From: Leptobrachium leishanense
Lineage: Eukaryota > Chordata > Amphibia > Anura > Megophryidae
Direction of reading: 5' to 3'
NCBI GenBank assembly: GCA_009667805.1
Contig: CM019066.1
Location: forward strand, 114,194,190-114,258,189
Length of the DNA stretch: 64,000 nt
The notes beneath the pieces are model-generated. The model saw nothing but the letters and a program-made list of their open reading frames with translations, did not search any database and was not told the origin of the DNA. Position numbers and translations under genes: made by a program. Shown piece by piece: positions 11,751-22,711 of this stretch; positions within the stretch are counted from its first letter, which is position 1; each line of letters opens with the position of its first letter.

Positions 11751-11917
11751 ACAGTATCATCTTGCGGGGGCGGGAGGATAACTTCCTCTCTGGGCCACTC
11801 GGACCCTTTACGCGGCCCATTCTGGTCGCTTGGCACCTGCCGTGCTTCTTCCGACCTGGCCGGCTCGTCTACTGTGGTCCCGACGGGGACCCATGGGAGC
11901 ATCTCGGGCTCCAATAC

Positions 11918-13144
11918 TTACGTGTCACTTGGACTGTCTGCTTCTTCGGCCAGACAGTCCCAGGTCATGGGGCTTAGGCCTGACTGTGGAGCGTCATCCA
12001 ACAACCTTCTGTAGGCCTTCTCAAGCTCCCATTCGCGCTCTACCAGGAACTCCAGTTCCTCTATCTCGAAGTCCTTGCTCTCATATGAGAGTTCCTCTTC
12101 CCGGCGTTCCAGTATCTCCTCCAACCGCCACTCCGACTCTTCTCCAAACCCAGGGTCATTGACCATCCTTTCGTATAGCAGCCCTGTGCCGCCGTAGTGG
12201 AGGCCTGCGGTGGAGGCGCCGTCAATGGTGCCGGGTAGCAGGGGGCCTATTAACCACTGGGACGCCCGGTAAGCGGCGTCCAGTGCGATCTCCTGCTGAA
12301 CCAGGTATTGGAGCTCTGCCTCCCACTCCTCTGGGGGTTGGCCTTTCAGGAATGCTGCTCTGGCATTGTACTGCACTTGGTAGATGGCAGCGTCGGAGGG
12401 AACATTGACACCATGGTAGTCCCTTTCATGGTACAGTGCCTCGTACCAGAGTTCTTGGCGGATCTCGTCCCACCACTCGGGCCCAGAGGGCTCAACTGTA
12501 GATCCATGATACCGATCCAGGCTCTCCTGTAGCCTTCTCGGGAATTCAGCCCTCGTGTCTGCGAGGGTGCTGGAACAGTGGCACCACCACTCGATGGGGG
12601 GTGTGGCGTCCTCGGATGCAGCTCCAGGCAGGCTGTAAGCCTCCATCCAAGGGTCGCTGAGATGTGCGGTTTCCTCAATTAAAACTCCAGGCGAGCTGTA
12701 AGTCCAAAAAGAAGTATCGCTGGGGGGTGTCGATTCCCTGGATGAAGCTCCAGTCGAGCTGTCAACCTCGAACCAGGGTTCTACGGGGTAGGGTTCAGGG
12801 GCAGGGTATTCAGTCCTTTTTGCTCGGAGCACCGCCATCCGAAGCTCGTGCTGACGGTCCTTCTCTTGCTCCTCTTCCTGCCGGATCTCCTGGATGGCGT
12901 TGTGTATAGCGGCTTCTGACGGGGCGGCTCCGAAGAGGGCTAGCCGCTGCCGCACTTTCCTTTGGAAGGGATCTTCTGGGACTAATGCCTGGGTGGGTGG
13001 TAAGGTTGGCGTGCCCACGGCTCCCTGGTCCATTTCCTGCAGTTCCTCGATCAGGGCGGCTTTACTTTTTGAGCCCGGGGGGCCTCCTCGGCTCTCCAGG
13101 ATGCCCCGCAGGGTGTCTTTTTTGTAGTTGGCATACCCTGCCAT
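11918..13144 (-). CDS. acidic Gag-like protein with SAP-like N-terminus (LTR element ORF)
   Basis: The ATG at 13144 is preferred because it opens directly on MAGYANYKKDTLRGILESRG; an upstream ATG at 13324 lies inside the LTR. Residues 3-40 (YKKDTLRGILESRG, then GSKSKAALIEELQEMD) look like a SAP fold: helix, Gly-rich turn, helix with a Lys-Ala-LIE-L pattern. SAP domains usually bind DNA or RNA. Next come a charged helical stretch (EEEQEKDRQHELRMAVLRAKR), Trp-rich acidic segments with the repeated pattern S-x-E-x-T-P-P, and a Glu/Arg-rich coiled-coil-like C-terminus (EEILERREEELSYESK). No zinc knuckle or major-homology motif is visible. About 408 codons are intact and end at a TAA that overlaps a splice-donor-like GTAAGTAT (11914-11921). 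Position after the 5' LTR argues for a Gag-type structural role, but this is inference. Confidence 0.6.
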   Translation of the reverse strand: MAGYANYKKDTLRGILESRGGPPGSKSKAALIEELQEMDQGAVGTPTLPPTQALVPEDPFQRKVRQRLALFGAAPSEAAIHNAIQEIRQEEEQEKDRQHELRMAVLRAKRTEYPAPEPYPVEPWFEVDSSTGASSRESTPPSDTSFWTYSSPGVLIEETAHLSDPWMEAYSLPGAASEDATPPIEWWCHCSSTLADTRAEFPRRLQESLDRYHGSTVEPSGPEWWDEIRQELWYEALYHERDYHGVNVPSDAAIYQVQYNARAAFLKGQPPEEWEAELQYLVQQEIALDAAYRASQWLIGPLLPGTIDGASTAGLHYGGTGLLYERMVNDPGFGEESEWRLEEILERREEELSYESKDFEIEELEFLVEREWELEKAYRRLLDDAPQSGLSPMTWDCLAEEADSPSDT

Positions 13145-13277
13145 GCTGAGTGCTTTTTCTGGGGGTTCAGAGAGCCTATCCTCACCGCTTGCCACCAATG
13201 TGACGGGATGGAAGTCCGCCTGCGGTCCTGCTCTATCTGACCCCCCCCCTTTGATGGCGTCCGGCCCGACTACCGAG

Positions 13278-13972
13278 TGGCACGGCACTCGGTGTCTCGA
13301 GCGGCCTGGAGGATGAAATGGCATTGGTCCGGCGTCTGGAGAGATGGTGCGGTGTTGCCTTGGGGATCCCGTTCCTGGGTTGAGTGGTGATGCAGGAGAC
13401 CGCTGAGTGTCTCCTGCAATAGTGATTGTAGCTCTGAAATGAAGACACCAGACGTGGCTGTATGCTTTAAAACAGTGAACTGAATTTTATGGGTTTCAAC
13501 AGGGTCATTTATACAACTTCACACAAACAGATTACCAACTCCCCCACCCACACAACCAGCACTGATTGGCTCCTTTCCCAGCCTCCTGTTCCCTATCAGG
13601 TCCCTTTCAGCCTTCCCATTGTCCAGGGGATTAGGCAAATGAGGTCTTGGAAAAGCCTCCAATCCTCTGGCCCGCTGCATCCTCCATCTTGGGGCATGAG
13701 ATCCTTTGTTCTGTGAAACCATGCTGGGATGAGCAAAATGGCGACGGGGAAAAACACATACAAACGGTTTCTTTCATACTTTTACAGTCACATCATACAG
13801 GTTGTACATTTTTATTACATTACACCAATAAAACCACATCTAGCAATAAAATAAGAGGTCCATAGGCTCACACGCAAAACCAAAACGAAAACAGGAAAAA
13901 TGGTCTTTAAAAAGGGTTCAGTCTTTAGTCCTGTGGCTCGCTGAAAAGAGCTCTCATGTCCGTTCCATGACA
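13278..13972 (-). repeat. 5' LTR
   Basis: 695 bases, matching the LTR at 9433-10218 apart from the latter's internal duplication and scattered substitutions. The near identity implies a fairly recent insertion. Confidence 0.8.
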
Positions 13973-14237
13973 CCCCCTATTTATGGAACCCCCTCAATCG
14001 GAATGTTCGACTCTCTCCGTGCCTCCAGTCTTTCAAAATGTATAAAAAGCACATTACTTTAGAGAGGTCTATCAGCTCACTCCATAATCCCTCCATTGCA
14101 CCTTTCCTGATCTATCTCCCCCAGCCGCAAACATCCCAATATGTCTCATTATCTGCAATTAATCCTCACCTCTGTGTGTCTCCCCACTCTTCTTAAATTG
14201 TAAGCTCCTGAGCAGGGTACTCTCCATTGTTGTGTAT
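13973..14237 (+). mobile_element. L2-like LINE 3' part, split by element D4
   Basis: The sequence matches, on the opposite strand, the fragment at 58300-58700: CCCCTATTTATGGA, then ACATTACTTTAGAGAGG, then the 3' UTR words TTGTAAGCTCCTGAGCAGG. The tail resumes after D4 at 15053-15160 with ATTGTACAGCACTCTGAAATATG and TTTATAAATAGTTG. Confidence 0.6.
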
Positions 14238-15052
14238 TAGGGTTCCCCGCACTTCAGGGAGTCAAATTCCCCGACCCTGCAGTGAATTCAGCATTCACCG
14301 CAGGGTCCCTGAATTGCTGGGAAAAGCAGCTGACCGCATCTAAAAAACTGCCGCCAAACCACCGATTGGAGCAGAAAAGACGTCAGAAAAAAAATCAGAG
14401 CAATTCGATAAACCGCCAAAACAAAGCCGAATACATCCGACGATCCACCGCAAGACCGCCGAATGCATCCGAAAGAAGCCGACAATCTGCCGAACAGTGC
14501 GCCGACCAGCTGCCAGGAAAAGCCAACAACCGGGGTAAAAAAAAAAAAAAAAGAACTGCAACTTTTAAAAGCTGTTTGCAAAAAAAACTACTCAATGAAA
14601 ATGCCTGGAATTAATATATAAGGTCCAATGAATAAAAATAAAAAGGTCTGTTATCGGAAAAAAATCCTACTTAAAAATAATCGGGGGGAAAAAAAACTCG
14701 CCTAAAAATAAATAGAGAGATGTTTTGCTGCAGATTAGAAGAATAAAAGGTTTAAAAATATTCAATAAAAACAGGAATAATTTTAACATTGAAGCCTATG
14801 GGATTCGCCTCATTAAACCTGCCAAAAGAAACAACCGAACATCAGGGCATTTCACTGACATTTCACTGCTGTTCGGTGTTCTCCGAATAGGTTAACCATT
14901 GCTTCTCTGTGGGGATTTCACTGCTGTTGAAGAGGCACTGTATTTCGCTGGCATTTCGCCAATATTTGGCGAACTGTCTGCTTTTTGAATAGCCGAGTGG
15001 CCCCAAAATTGCACAATTTCAGAGCCAATTTGACCTTCTTTGAATAACCCTG
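14238..15052. mobile_element. foldback DNA element (family D, copy 4)
   Basis: It starts TAGGGTTCC and ends TTTGAATAACCCTG, with TAT on both sides (14235-14237 and 15053-15055), a 3-bp duplication. Internal CCGCAGGGTCCCTGAATTGC matches the reverse strand of the copy at 23026. Non-coding. It interrupts an L2 tail, so it is younger than that LINE. Confidence 0.65.
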
Positions 15053-15160
15053 TATAAGTCAAACTTGTTTATTAATTCCTATTTTATTGTGCCCTTCTTA
15101 TTGTACAGCACTCTGAAATATGTTAACACTTTATAAATAGTTGTAATTTAGGGTGGTAAA
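15053..15160 (+). mobile_element. L2 LINE tail, continuation after D4
   Basis: Contains ATTGTACAGC...GAATATGTTAACACTTTATAAATAG, the usual L2 3' terminus, continuing the fragment that ends at 14237. Confidence 0.55.
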
Positions 15161-16432
15161 CTGAGGCATTAGCAATCTTCAATCCCAGGCGCGCGCTACA
15201 GTGATGTCTATGATGATGATAATTGAGGAGGATCGGTCACCTTTTCCCTTCAGTCCCTATATCAATGCAAACAAAATTAATGTTTCTTACATTTTTAAGA
15301 AGATCCTCTTGGCAAAGGCAGGACCCAAGTCTGAATTTTTTTTCTTCAAAAAGGAGTAATATAATGTTTTCTGGCTCCATGCATCAGTATGATTTTTGCC
15401 ACTTCATGGACCAGATATGCACAGCCTCATTAGGCCATTCTCACATTCATCACATGTGATGGTGTGTTTCACTACAATTGTCCAGCTAACCAATCATCTA
15501 TATCAGATTGCCAATAGCAAATCAACACAATTGCGTGTTCTTTAATTGATAGAACATCTATTTTATCTGCTGTAGTCTTGACAAGTTAAAGGGAAAGACG
15601 GGAGAATGTCAAGTAGGGAGACTATTTTATGTTATCAACAAAACTATTTTTGTTATGATCTAACTTTTATATAACACAAAACATTATTATAAATATTACA
15701 TAGAACACAATTCCACAATATCATATTTTCTAATAGAATTCTATTTATTATAATATTTATTTACTTACCGTTAAATATTATTAAGCCTTTAAATACTTTT
15801 TGACCCTTTGCGGGATTTTTTTACATGTATTCTTTACATACACCTGCAGATTTCCCGTAGCGTCCTCATGTTACCGTGATATTCCGGGACAAACGGTACC
15901 TCAGCACCTCACCTCGGTGCGCAGGGCTAATCGCAGTCGTACTCGCTGTAACGCTTCCACGCCGCTGCGCGTATCACCTCTTGGAGTTCACAGGACTCCA
16001 AAACTGACAAATTCCCTTCCAAAAAACCACTTAATTCCAAATAGTATTGTGCCAGAGTGAGTGACAGCTGTGAGTGGAAAAGACGTCCTACAAGATAGCC
16101 CGCCGCTCACTCAAGATACAAGATTGACTAGATTGAGTGTCAACATGCCACAAACCCTCTACAGCAGAGGACCACATTGCTATGGCACAAGCGAAATCTG
16201 CAAACCACGTCCAGAGATGGTTTGTTTTCCTGGTTACCCTCTATCCTCCCTGACTTGGGAGAGAATGGGAACCCCTAACCCTTTTTCTCCTTGATTAACA
16301 CCCTGGACACCCATGCCTACTGCTAGCAAAACTGTGACCTCACTAAGTCACACCCACACCATCATCTTTTTACCGCACTTACACACTTCCAACTCTCAGG
16401 CAAGTTTAATGTATGTGCTAGAGATATGATGC
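15161..16432. other. no gene recognised
   Basis: AT-rich to 15780, then a moderately GC-rich, CpG-containing block (15830-16330) with overlapping open frames on the plus strand (86 and 77 codons, different frames). The frames show no recognisable domain and no convincing splice sites; probably an unclassified repeat. Confidence 0.4.
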
Positions 16433-16436
16433 TTAA

Positions 16437-16610
16437 GGCTGGCCATCCACTGGAACTGTAGTTGGACGACTGACATGATCTTCCGACTACGAACAACGCT
16501 GTCGGCCCCTCAGGGTCATCCACTGGAAGCGTCTGTGGATGACCCAGGTTAGCCGAAAGACAGGCAACTGAACGGAAAAAAACCCTGCTTTGGCAAGAAA
16601 AAACTGAGGG
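16437..16610 (+). mobile_element. left part of TWA-type MITE (family F, copy 1)
   Basis: Begins after TAA with GGCTGGCCATCCACTGG and shares CATCCACTGGAAGCGTC with the full copy at 60605-61024. The right end is missing; sequence changes to an E-type fragment soon after. Confidence 0.5.
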
Positions 16611-16639
16611 TAGTGCTTCTGGTGCATGGTGCCATTGTA

Positions 16640-16747
16640 GTGCCTGCCCCGAGATTAACTCTAAAATGGGGACGCTACAGGGAAACCTGCAGGCGCAGGT
16701 TTTCTCCGTTATCGTCCCCATTTTAGCATTATTTAGGGAATAGGACC
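16640..16747. mobile_element. end fragment of an E-type element
   Basis: Contains the palindromic word AAACCTGCAGGCGCAGGTTTT between two CCCATTTTAG-type arms, as in the elements at 20482, 34173 and 56529, and ends near GGGAATAGGACCC. About 110 bases only. Confidence 0.45.
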
Positions 16748-16795
16748 CAAAGATTAATATGTTAATAAAAAAACATGCTGACTAATGAGTCAGCG

Positions 16796-17292
16796 CTCCA
16801 ACATCTCCATGAAGGTACCCTTCAACTTTCCAGCCTGGTGTTTAAGAGCTTTTCTGGGAAGCTACCACCCTACCTGAATAGGCTGCTTCCCCCAGCAGTT
16901 CCCTCATCCTATAACCTCCGATCCAGGACCAGCACCTTACCTCAATACAAAAAGACAGTGGCTCGGTCCTCATTTTCCTACAGAGCACCACAATTATGGA
17001 ATAACCTCCCAGACGCCATCAAATCTTCCCCCAGTCTAAAGTCACTCAAGAGCTCCTTACTAACATACCTCAATACAGAATGCACCTGTAAACATGTAAC
17101 CTAGTGACTATATTTCCTACATATTTATTTTCTGTTAGTCTGTATATTTGTGTTTTTTTTTTAATATCTTGCATTGTATTACTTTGTATTTCTGTAACTG
17201 TAACACTTCATTGTTCTTGAACCCAGGACATACTTGAAAACGAGAGAAATCTCAATGTATCCTTCCTGGTAAAATCCTTTATAAATAAATAA
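16796..17292 (+). mobile_element. LINE 3' end (family LN1)
   Basis: The frame reads SSLVFKSFSGKLPPYLNRLL, SYNLRSRTSTL, APQLWNNLPDAIKSS and SLKSLKSSLLTYL, the C-terminus of a CR1/L2/Rex-type LINE protein, intact to its stop at 17104. The 3' UTR ends in the family tail CCTTCCTGGTAAAATCC and TTTATAAATAAATAA. 5'-truncated. Confidence 0.8.
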
Positions 17293-17930
17293 CTCAGCGC
17301 TACGCAATGACCATCATACTGCCTACAGAGGAGGAACTGGGTAAGTAGCAGCCCTTTGTGATCAATGTGATATCCATTGCCTGATGGGACATCACTGTGA
17401 AAGTTACTCTGTGTGCTATATGTTCCCCTTCCTACGTTATTATCTAAGTGGGGAATTGCTATAGAATATTAGAATATTAAATAGGTAAATTCAATTCTTT
17501 GGCTTTTGTTCAGTGTAACTATATTAGAGTATAATGTACAATTCGCTGCCTAGTAAGAAGCCACTATTATAGTTTCCGTGTCCATCTGCTGTAATGAACT
17601 GTATATAAGCATTATCTATGATTAATCTGACTACTTAAGCAATCTGTTAAAAAATGTGGATTTAACTGGTACAAATAATGCAATGAAAATACACTAGTGA
17701 GACAAATACTGGAGACTGAGAATAGTGAGGAGCGAGCTCATAAACTGTAAGTGGAAAATAGTGTAACATTTTATGGTGCACAGTTAATACTTTATGGTGA
17801 GCTCTTACATAAGAAGCATGTGGTTTTACTGGTCTTATGATTTACAAAGTGCTTAGCACCATGGTTTAATGTTGTGTGAGCCAAGAAGGAAAACCAGTAC
17901 AAGAACGTGCATAATCTTTACAAAAGCAGC
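17293..17930. other. no feature recognised
   Basis: AT-rich unique-looking sequence; no exon or repeat ends seen. Confidence 0.5.
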
Positions 17931-19117
17931 TTAACCCTTTCGCTGCTGCGCCATTTCACGTCTCTGTGCTGAGCTCATTTTTACCGGTTTTGCTCATCAT
18001 GTTTAAACGCGATTTGAAGCCACGTTTTATTATATGACCCAGACATATTATATATCGTTCTTTCCAGTAGACTCGGCAGATTCATAACATATCATTATTA
18101 TATGTATACATCATGTCTTGCCTGAATATTAGAACACAAAATACAATAAAATTTGAATTTTCAATCATCTACATTGTGTAAAGTGTTTTTTTTCGCATTT
18201 TATCATCCTAGCCTTTGCGGTTATATTTTCTATGGGGTGCGCTTGTTAAAACAATTAGAAATGGGGACTCGTTACATTTTTTTGGGGGGAAATTACGTGA
18301 TTTTTAGCAAACGCCCCCATAGAAAAATCGTTAGTGCAGCATCATTGTTCACATTATAATTGAAATGAGAACCATATTGCTGCATTAATAAAACAAAAAC
18401 AACAAACAAAACATTTTTTTTATAAATATATATATTTTTTAAAATTTTATTTTTTTATTTTTATTTTTTACATTGTACATGGTCATGTTTGGTATCATTG
18501 CAAAGGCCATGCTCTGGCCGTTCCAATGATACAAAACATTAACCCCTAGCTGCCACCTTATATCTGGAACCCCCTATCTCCACCATAGGTGGCAGCTAGG
18601 AGTTAACTCCTGAACTGAAATCATCATGCTATGCGCGATGGCGCCAGTCGTCAGGGGGAGATCCCGGAAGCTTGGCCGACATCCACAATGTCAGCCAGCT
18701 CCGGGAGGGGACCACGATCTGGCGCCTATTGGCGCTGAGTCGGGATCCAGCCCCAAGTGGTTAAAGACAGGCACCGCTTAGAAGGGCAGGCTGTCCCCTT
18801 CAAAGCGGTGCCTGCCTTTAGATTCTGGCCCACACGGATCGGAAGGGAGAGAGGTCCAAAAGACCGCACCCCCTCCCCTTCAGGCACCTTCCCCGCACTG
18901 GCGGGGGGCCTGTAATAGATGTCATCGCGCTGGCGCGGTGACATCTATTGTGCCTGCCGGGGTCCCGGAGGCTGGGCTGACATCAAGGATGGGGGGCCGC
19001 AGCGATTGGCCGGAATTGGCCAATCGCTGCCTCCTGTGCAAGGCCCAGCGCGTCCTCCGCACAGGAGAACCACTTGGCTGGATGTGCTGAGCGTGTCCTT
19101 AGCAGCCAAGTGGTTAA
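17931..19117. mobile_element. 1.2-kb TTAA element (family B, copy 1)
   Basis: TTAA duplications at 17931-17934 and 19114-19117; ends TTAACCCTTTCGCTGC and GCAGCCAAGTGGTTAA. The left half is AT-rich and shares GTTTAAACGCGATTTGAAG and GGTTATATTTTCTATGGGG with copies at 21480 and 41294. The right half is a set of GC-rich hairpins, for example GGCACCGCTT ... AAGCGGTGCC. No transposase. Confidence 0.75.
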
Positions 19118-19259
19118 AGCATTTCCACAAAACACTAACAACTTTATCCTAATCTACAAAGTACAAGAGCCATAAGAAACTGATGAAATTGTTCATTTAA
19201 CTCGGTATTATAATTGATTTTCAGAAGTGAATGACCCATTTTAGATCAATAGTGACAAG

Positions 19260-20445
19260 CAGTGGCGTAACAATCGGGAGGCAGCCGGTGCGGGTGCCCC
19301 GGGCTGCCCCGGTTGTTACGCCACTTTGTATCGCACGGAGACCTGGGGGGGCAGGGCTCGAGTCCTGCGGGAACGCAGGTTCCTGCTGTGGACCGAGCCT
19401 GACAAAGTGAGCGCCGGGGGAGCAGTTGCCAGCGGCTGCATTGCTATCCTACAAGCGGCCACCAGCATAAAGCTCTGCCTCTCGGCTGGGGATCTATCCA
19501 CCAGCCAGCTGCGATCTCGCAAGATCTGGCTGGTGGATAGATCCCCAGCCGAGTGGCAGAGCTTTATGCTGGCGGCCGCTCGAGGAGGAAAAGCACACGG
19601 CCGCCGGCAATAACAACGGGGCGGGGTGGAGGCAGAGCAGCCCGAGACGAGGAGAGGTGAGCTGGGGGTAATATTTCCATGTGTGAGAGCTGGGGTAAAT
19701 ACATCCATGGGTGAGAGCCTGGGGCAAATATATCCATGTGTGAGAGCTGGGGGCAAATATATCCATGTGTGAGAGCTGGGGGCAAATACATCCGTGGGTG
19801 AGAGCTGGGGCAAATATATCCATGTGTAAGAGCTGGGGGCAAATATATCCATGGGTGAGAGCGGGGCAATATACATCCATGTGAGCTGGGGCAATATTTC
19901 CATGTGTGAGCTGGGGGCAATACATCCATGTGAGATCGGGGCAATACATCCATGTGAGATGGGGGCAATATATCCATGTGTGAGAGCTGGGGGCAAATAT
20001 ATCCATGGATGTGAGCTGGGGGGGCAATGCTTCCATGTGTGAGCTGGGGGGCAATATTTCCATGTGTGAGCTGGGGGGTACCCTGGGCCCATGGTATGGA
20101 AAGGGTTTGCAGGGCTGTGCAGATGGGGTGCTACGTGTGTTCTGGCAGCATGGAAAGGGTGCACTGGGCAACCCACACCTGGGTTACCCTACACTGCATA
20201 GCTGCAAGGGGTATGTGCTGGGAGGGGGGTCCATAGCCTGTATATATAATTCTGGGGGTCCAGTGTATATAATTATGTGGGTCCAGTGCCTGTGTATATA
20301 ATTCTGGGGTCCAGTGCCTGTGCATATAATTCTGGGGGTCCAATATTTTGTCCCGGTCCGGGCCTGCTTATAACCAGAGTGGATGTTTATTTAATGAGGG
20401 GGGGGAATTCTGCCCCGGGCACCCATAACTCTGGTTACGCCACTG
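19260..20445. mobile_element. hAT non-autonomous element J with minisatellite
   Basis: Ends CAGTGGCGTAAC and GTTACGCCACTG, flanked by a perfect 8-bp duplication GTGACAAG (19252-19259 and 20446-20453), which is diagnostic of hAT transposons. It contains a long palindrome (about 19466-19574, GGATCTATCCACCAGCCAG arm), a donor-like GAGAG|GTGAGC and then a minisatellite, followed by a second TATATAATTCTGGGGGTCC tandem repeat. No transposase frame; a long minus-strand frame of about 286 codons is a by-product of the repeats. Confidence 0.85.
19660..20080. repeat. minisatellite within hAT J
   Basis: About 14 units of 23-31 bases with the core GAGCTGGGGGCAA followed by ATATCCATG. Units differ by small indels. 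The same core builds the array at 32185-32900 in a different hAT family. Confidence 0.85.
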
Positions 20446-20481
20446 GTGACAAGTAAATAAAAATAGCTAATTCAAGATATT

Positions 20482-21205
20482 GGTCTACATTACATTCTTG
20501 GTGCTAACATTAGCGCTCACCTGCGTGAGCATTAATGTTAGCCCTGGTAGCCACAGCATATTACAATCCAAACGCTAACGGGTTAAGAAACCCATTAGCG
20601 TTTGGTATCTTGCGCTTTTCAGCGCGAGGTTACTGTACTTTTGTGCTCCCTATACTTAACATGGGGAGCACAAAGTGTTAATTTGAGTTAGGATTACAAT
20701 ATACTAACTCAAATTAACGTCCGGCTGTGGTTACTGAAAAGTTAACAACACCCTGGACTTGGTGCTAACGGATTCTGCTGGTGCAGAATCCATCAGCACC
20801 AGCCAGAAACCCCCCAAAATGAATCAGATACTTACCTCCTATCCCACATCGAGGACCATGGCTCCAGCTGCCTCCTCCGTCCGACTGGAGCAGGGAGAGA
20901 CTGGGGGAAAAGTCCCCCAGACTCCCCCTGCGGATCACTACGCCGACCTGCCGGATCTCGCCTCGCATGTGTCCGGCGCTGTCTGATACAATGAAGTCCT
21001 ATGGACTCCATTGGGTGGATGCTCGCGGCGGCGCTTAGCGCTGCCACACGCATCTCGGGGCTTAGCGCCTGGCAACAATGCAGGCAGCTTTTTAAGTGCC
21101 TGCATTGAAATATCGCGCTAAAACGGGGGCGGAAAGGAGAAACCTGCAGGCGCAGGTCTTTCTCATTTGCGCCCCTGTTTTAGCGCGATTATTGTAATGT
21201 AGCCC
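20482..21205. mobile_element. foldback element, 3-bp TSD (family E, copy 2)
   Basis: Ends GGTCTACATTAC and GTAATGTAGCCC, duplication ATT (20479-20481 and 21206-21208). It is 724 bases with several internal hairpins, the palindrome AAACCTGCAGGCGCAGGT and a donor-like motif on the minus strand at 20828-20835. PIF/Harbinger-like by the 3-bp TSD and GGGC ends; superfamily inferred. Confidence 0.7.
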
Positions 21206-21479
21206 ATTTTCTTTTAACAACAGGTGTTTTGATCAAAAAGTGCAGTTTTTTTGTTAATTAATTCTCCAGAATTTCCATATTTCTGATTGGAGCCCATATT
21301 TTAGAAAACATTTATTGTGCTTTTTGTTTGTTTGTTTTGAGGCTTAGGAATTAAATGATACCACATGATTTAAGGTACATAATGGCAGCCTTTGAACGTT
21401 AAGTAACTTAATTTAACATGTTAAATAATGCAAATTAGGGCCAAAAATAACTTAATGTGCTGTTGAGCACTTACTTAAT

Positions 21480-22711
21480 TTAACCCCTTCACTGCTGACG
21501 ACGTGTGGGACACGTCCTCATTGACGCACGTTACATGCTGAGGACGTGCCCCACACGTCATCAGCTTTGCGGGACCCCCAGCGGAGATACTCACCTCTCT
21601 GTCCGGGGTCCCGCGGTTTTCTGACTTCAGCGTCTTCAGAGGCTGAAGTCAAGCTCCTCCCGACGTAAATGACGCGATGACGTCATTTCCAGGCGACCAC
21701 CCGGCAATGCTGGTAGATAGCCTGGAAGGGAGGAGGGATCCGTTCGGATCCCTCTCCCTCCTGATCGGTATGGAGCAGCGCCAAAAGCCAGGCACCGCTT
21801 AAAAGGGGAGAGTCTCCCCTTTTAAGCGGTGCCTGGCTTTAAGCCCTCAAGCGCTGGGTCGCACTTCAGTGCCTTGCGGCACCGGAGTGTGGCCTAGCTC
21901 CAGTGGGGGCCGCCATCTTGGATGGCGGCTCCACCCCCGGGTCCCCCCTCATTGCCCGACATCATCACGCATAGCGTGATGACGTCAGATAGCCGGGTAA
22001 CCCCTAGCTGCCCGTGGATTTCCCAAGGAAATCCCCTGGTGGAGTTAGGGAGTTAATTTGAACCTCGATATCTCCAGAACCGAGAGAGCTAGGGGGTCAT
22101 GTAGGGTGTCATTCGACTGGCCTGAGCATGGCCTTTCGAATGATACCCAACATGACCAGGTACAAATTAAAACAATTTTTAAAACAATAATAAAATTAAT
22201 AAATAAATTTAAAAAAAATTAAAAACATGTTTTTTTTTGTGTGTTATTTTTATTAATGCAGCAATATTGTTCACATTTCAATTATAATGTGAACAATGAT
22301 GCTGCACTAATGATTTTTTTCTATGGGGTGCGTTTGCTAAAAATCACGTAATTCCCCCCAAAAAATGGAACAAGTCCCCATTTCTAATTTTTGTACAAGC
22401 GCACCCCATAGAAAATATAACCGCAAACGTTCATGTGATAAAATGTGAAAAAAAACACTTTACACGCTGCAGATGATTAAAAATACAATTTTTATTGCAT
22501 TTTTTGTCATAATATAAAAGGAAGGACATGACGTATACATATAAAAATGATATATTATGAATCTGCGGAGTCTGCTGGAAAGAACGATATACAATATGTC
22601 TGGGTCATTTAATAAAATGTGGCTTCAAATCGCGTTTAAACATGATGAGCGAAAGCGGTAAAAATTAGCTCAGCACACAGCGGTGAAATGCCTCAGCAGT
22701 GAAAGGGTTAA
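21480..22711. mobile_element. 1.2-kb TTAA element (family B, copy 2)
   Basis: TTAA at 21480-21483 and 22708-22711. Inverted relative to copy 1: GC-rich hairpin half first, AT-rich half last with CTTCAAATCGCGTTTAAAC. A minus-strand GTGAGTAT occurs at 21587-21594. Its right TTAA is also the left TTAA of the next element. Confidence 0.75.

Larger units (their letters stand above)
10200..11917 (-). pseudogene. tandem-repeat ORF of the LTR element (one frameshift)
   Basis: Directly downstream of, and in the same frame as, the SAP-like ORF after its single TAA. It encodes Pro/Glu/Leu-rich repeat units of 52-59 residues with the core AEELATGQSAAGLCPP followed by CPEEQKEDLPELL and PLTPSNPLDFVP. About eight units are present. 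A one-base deletion near 11614-11620 (GGATGTGTCAAC where sister units have GGATGGGGTCAAC) shifts the frame of the second unit; the frame is open again from 11468 to a stop in the 3' LTR at 10200. The last 120 residues are Arg/Gly/Pro-rich and unrelated to the repeat. No enzyme motif is seen. Such repeats could be a spacer or binding region of a structural protein, but the function is unknown. Confidence 0.6.
9433..13972 (-). mobile_element. non-autonomous LTR retrotransposon with Gag-like ORF and tandem-repeat region
   Basis: Two direct repeats (9433-10218 and 13278-13972) of the same sequence bound a 3,059-base interior. Each repeat, read on the minus strand, begins TGTCACGG (or TGTCATGG) and ends CCGTGCCA, giving TG...CA ends with short inverted termini. 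A purine tract AGAAGCGGGGAGAAA directly precedes the 3' LTR. The interior is taken up by one acidic open frame and a repeat-coding continuation; no protease, YxDD reverse transcriptase, RNase H or integrase motif is seen, so the element would need proteins from elsewhere. No primer-binding TGG follows the 5' LTR, and the flanking bases (CAGGT and CCCCC) do not form a target duplication. This suggests rearrangement or recombination with another copy. Confidence 0.8.

Noticed and set aside
19316..20176. 286-codon minus-strand open frame
   Set aside because: By-product of the minisatellite and palindrome in hAT J; equivalent frames are open on both strands.
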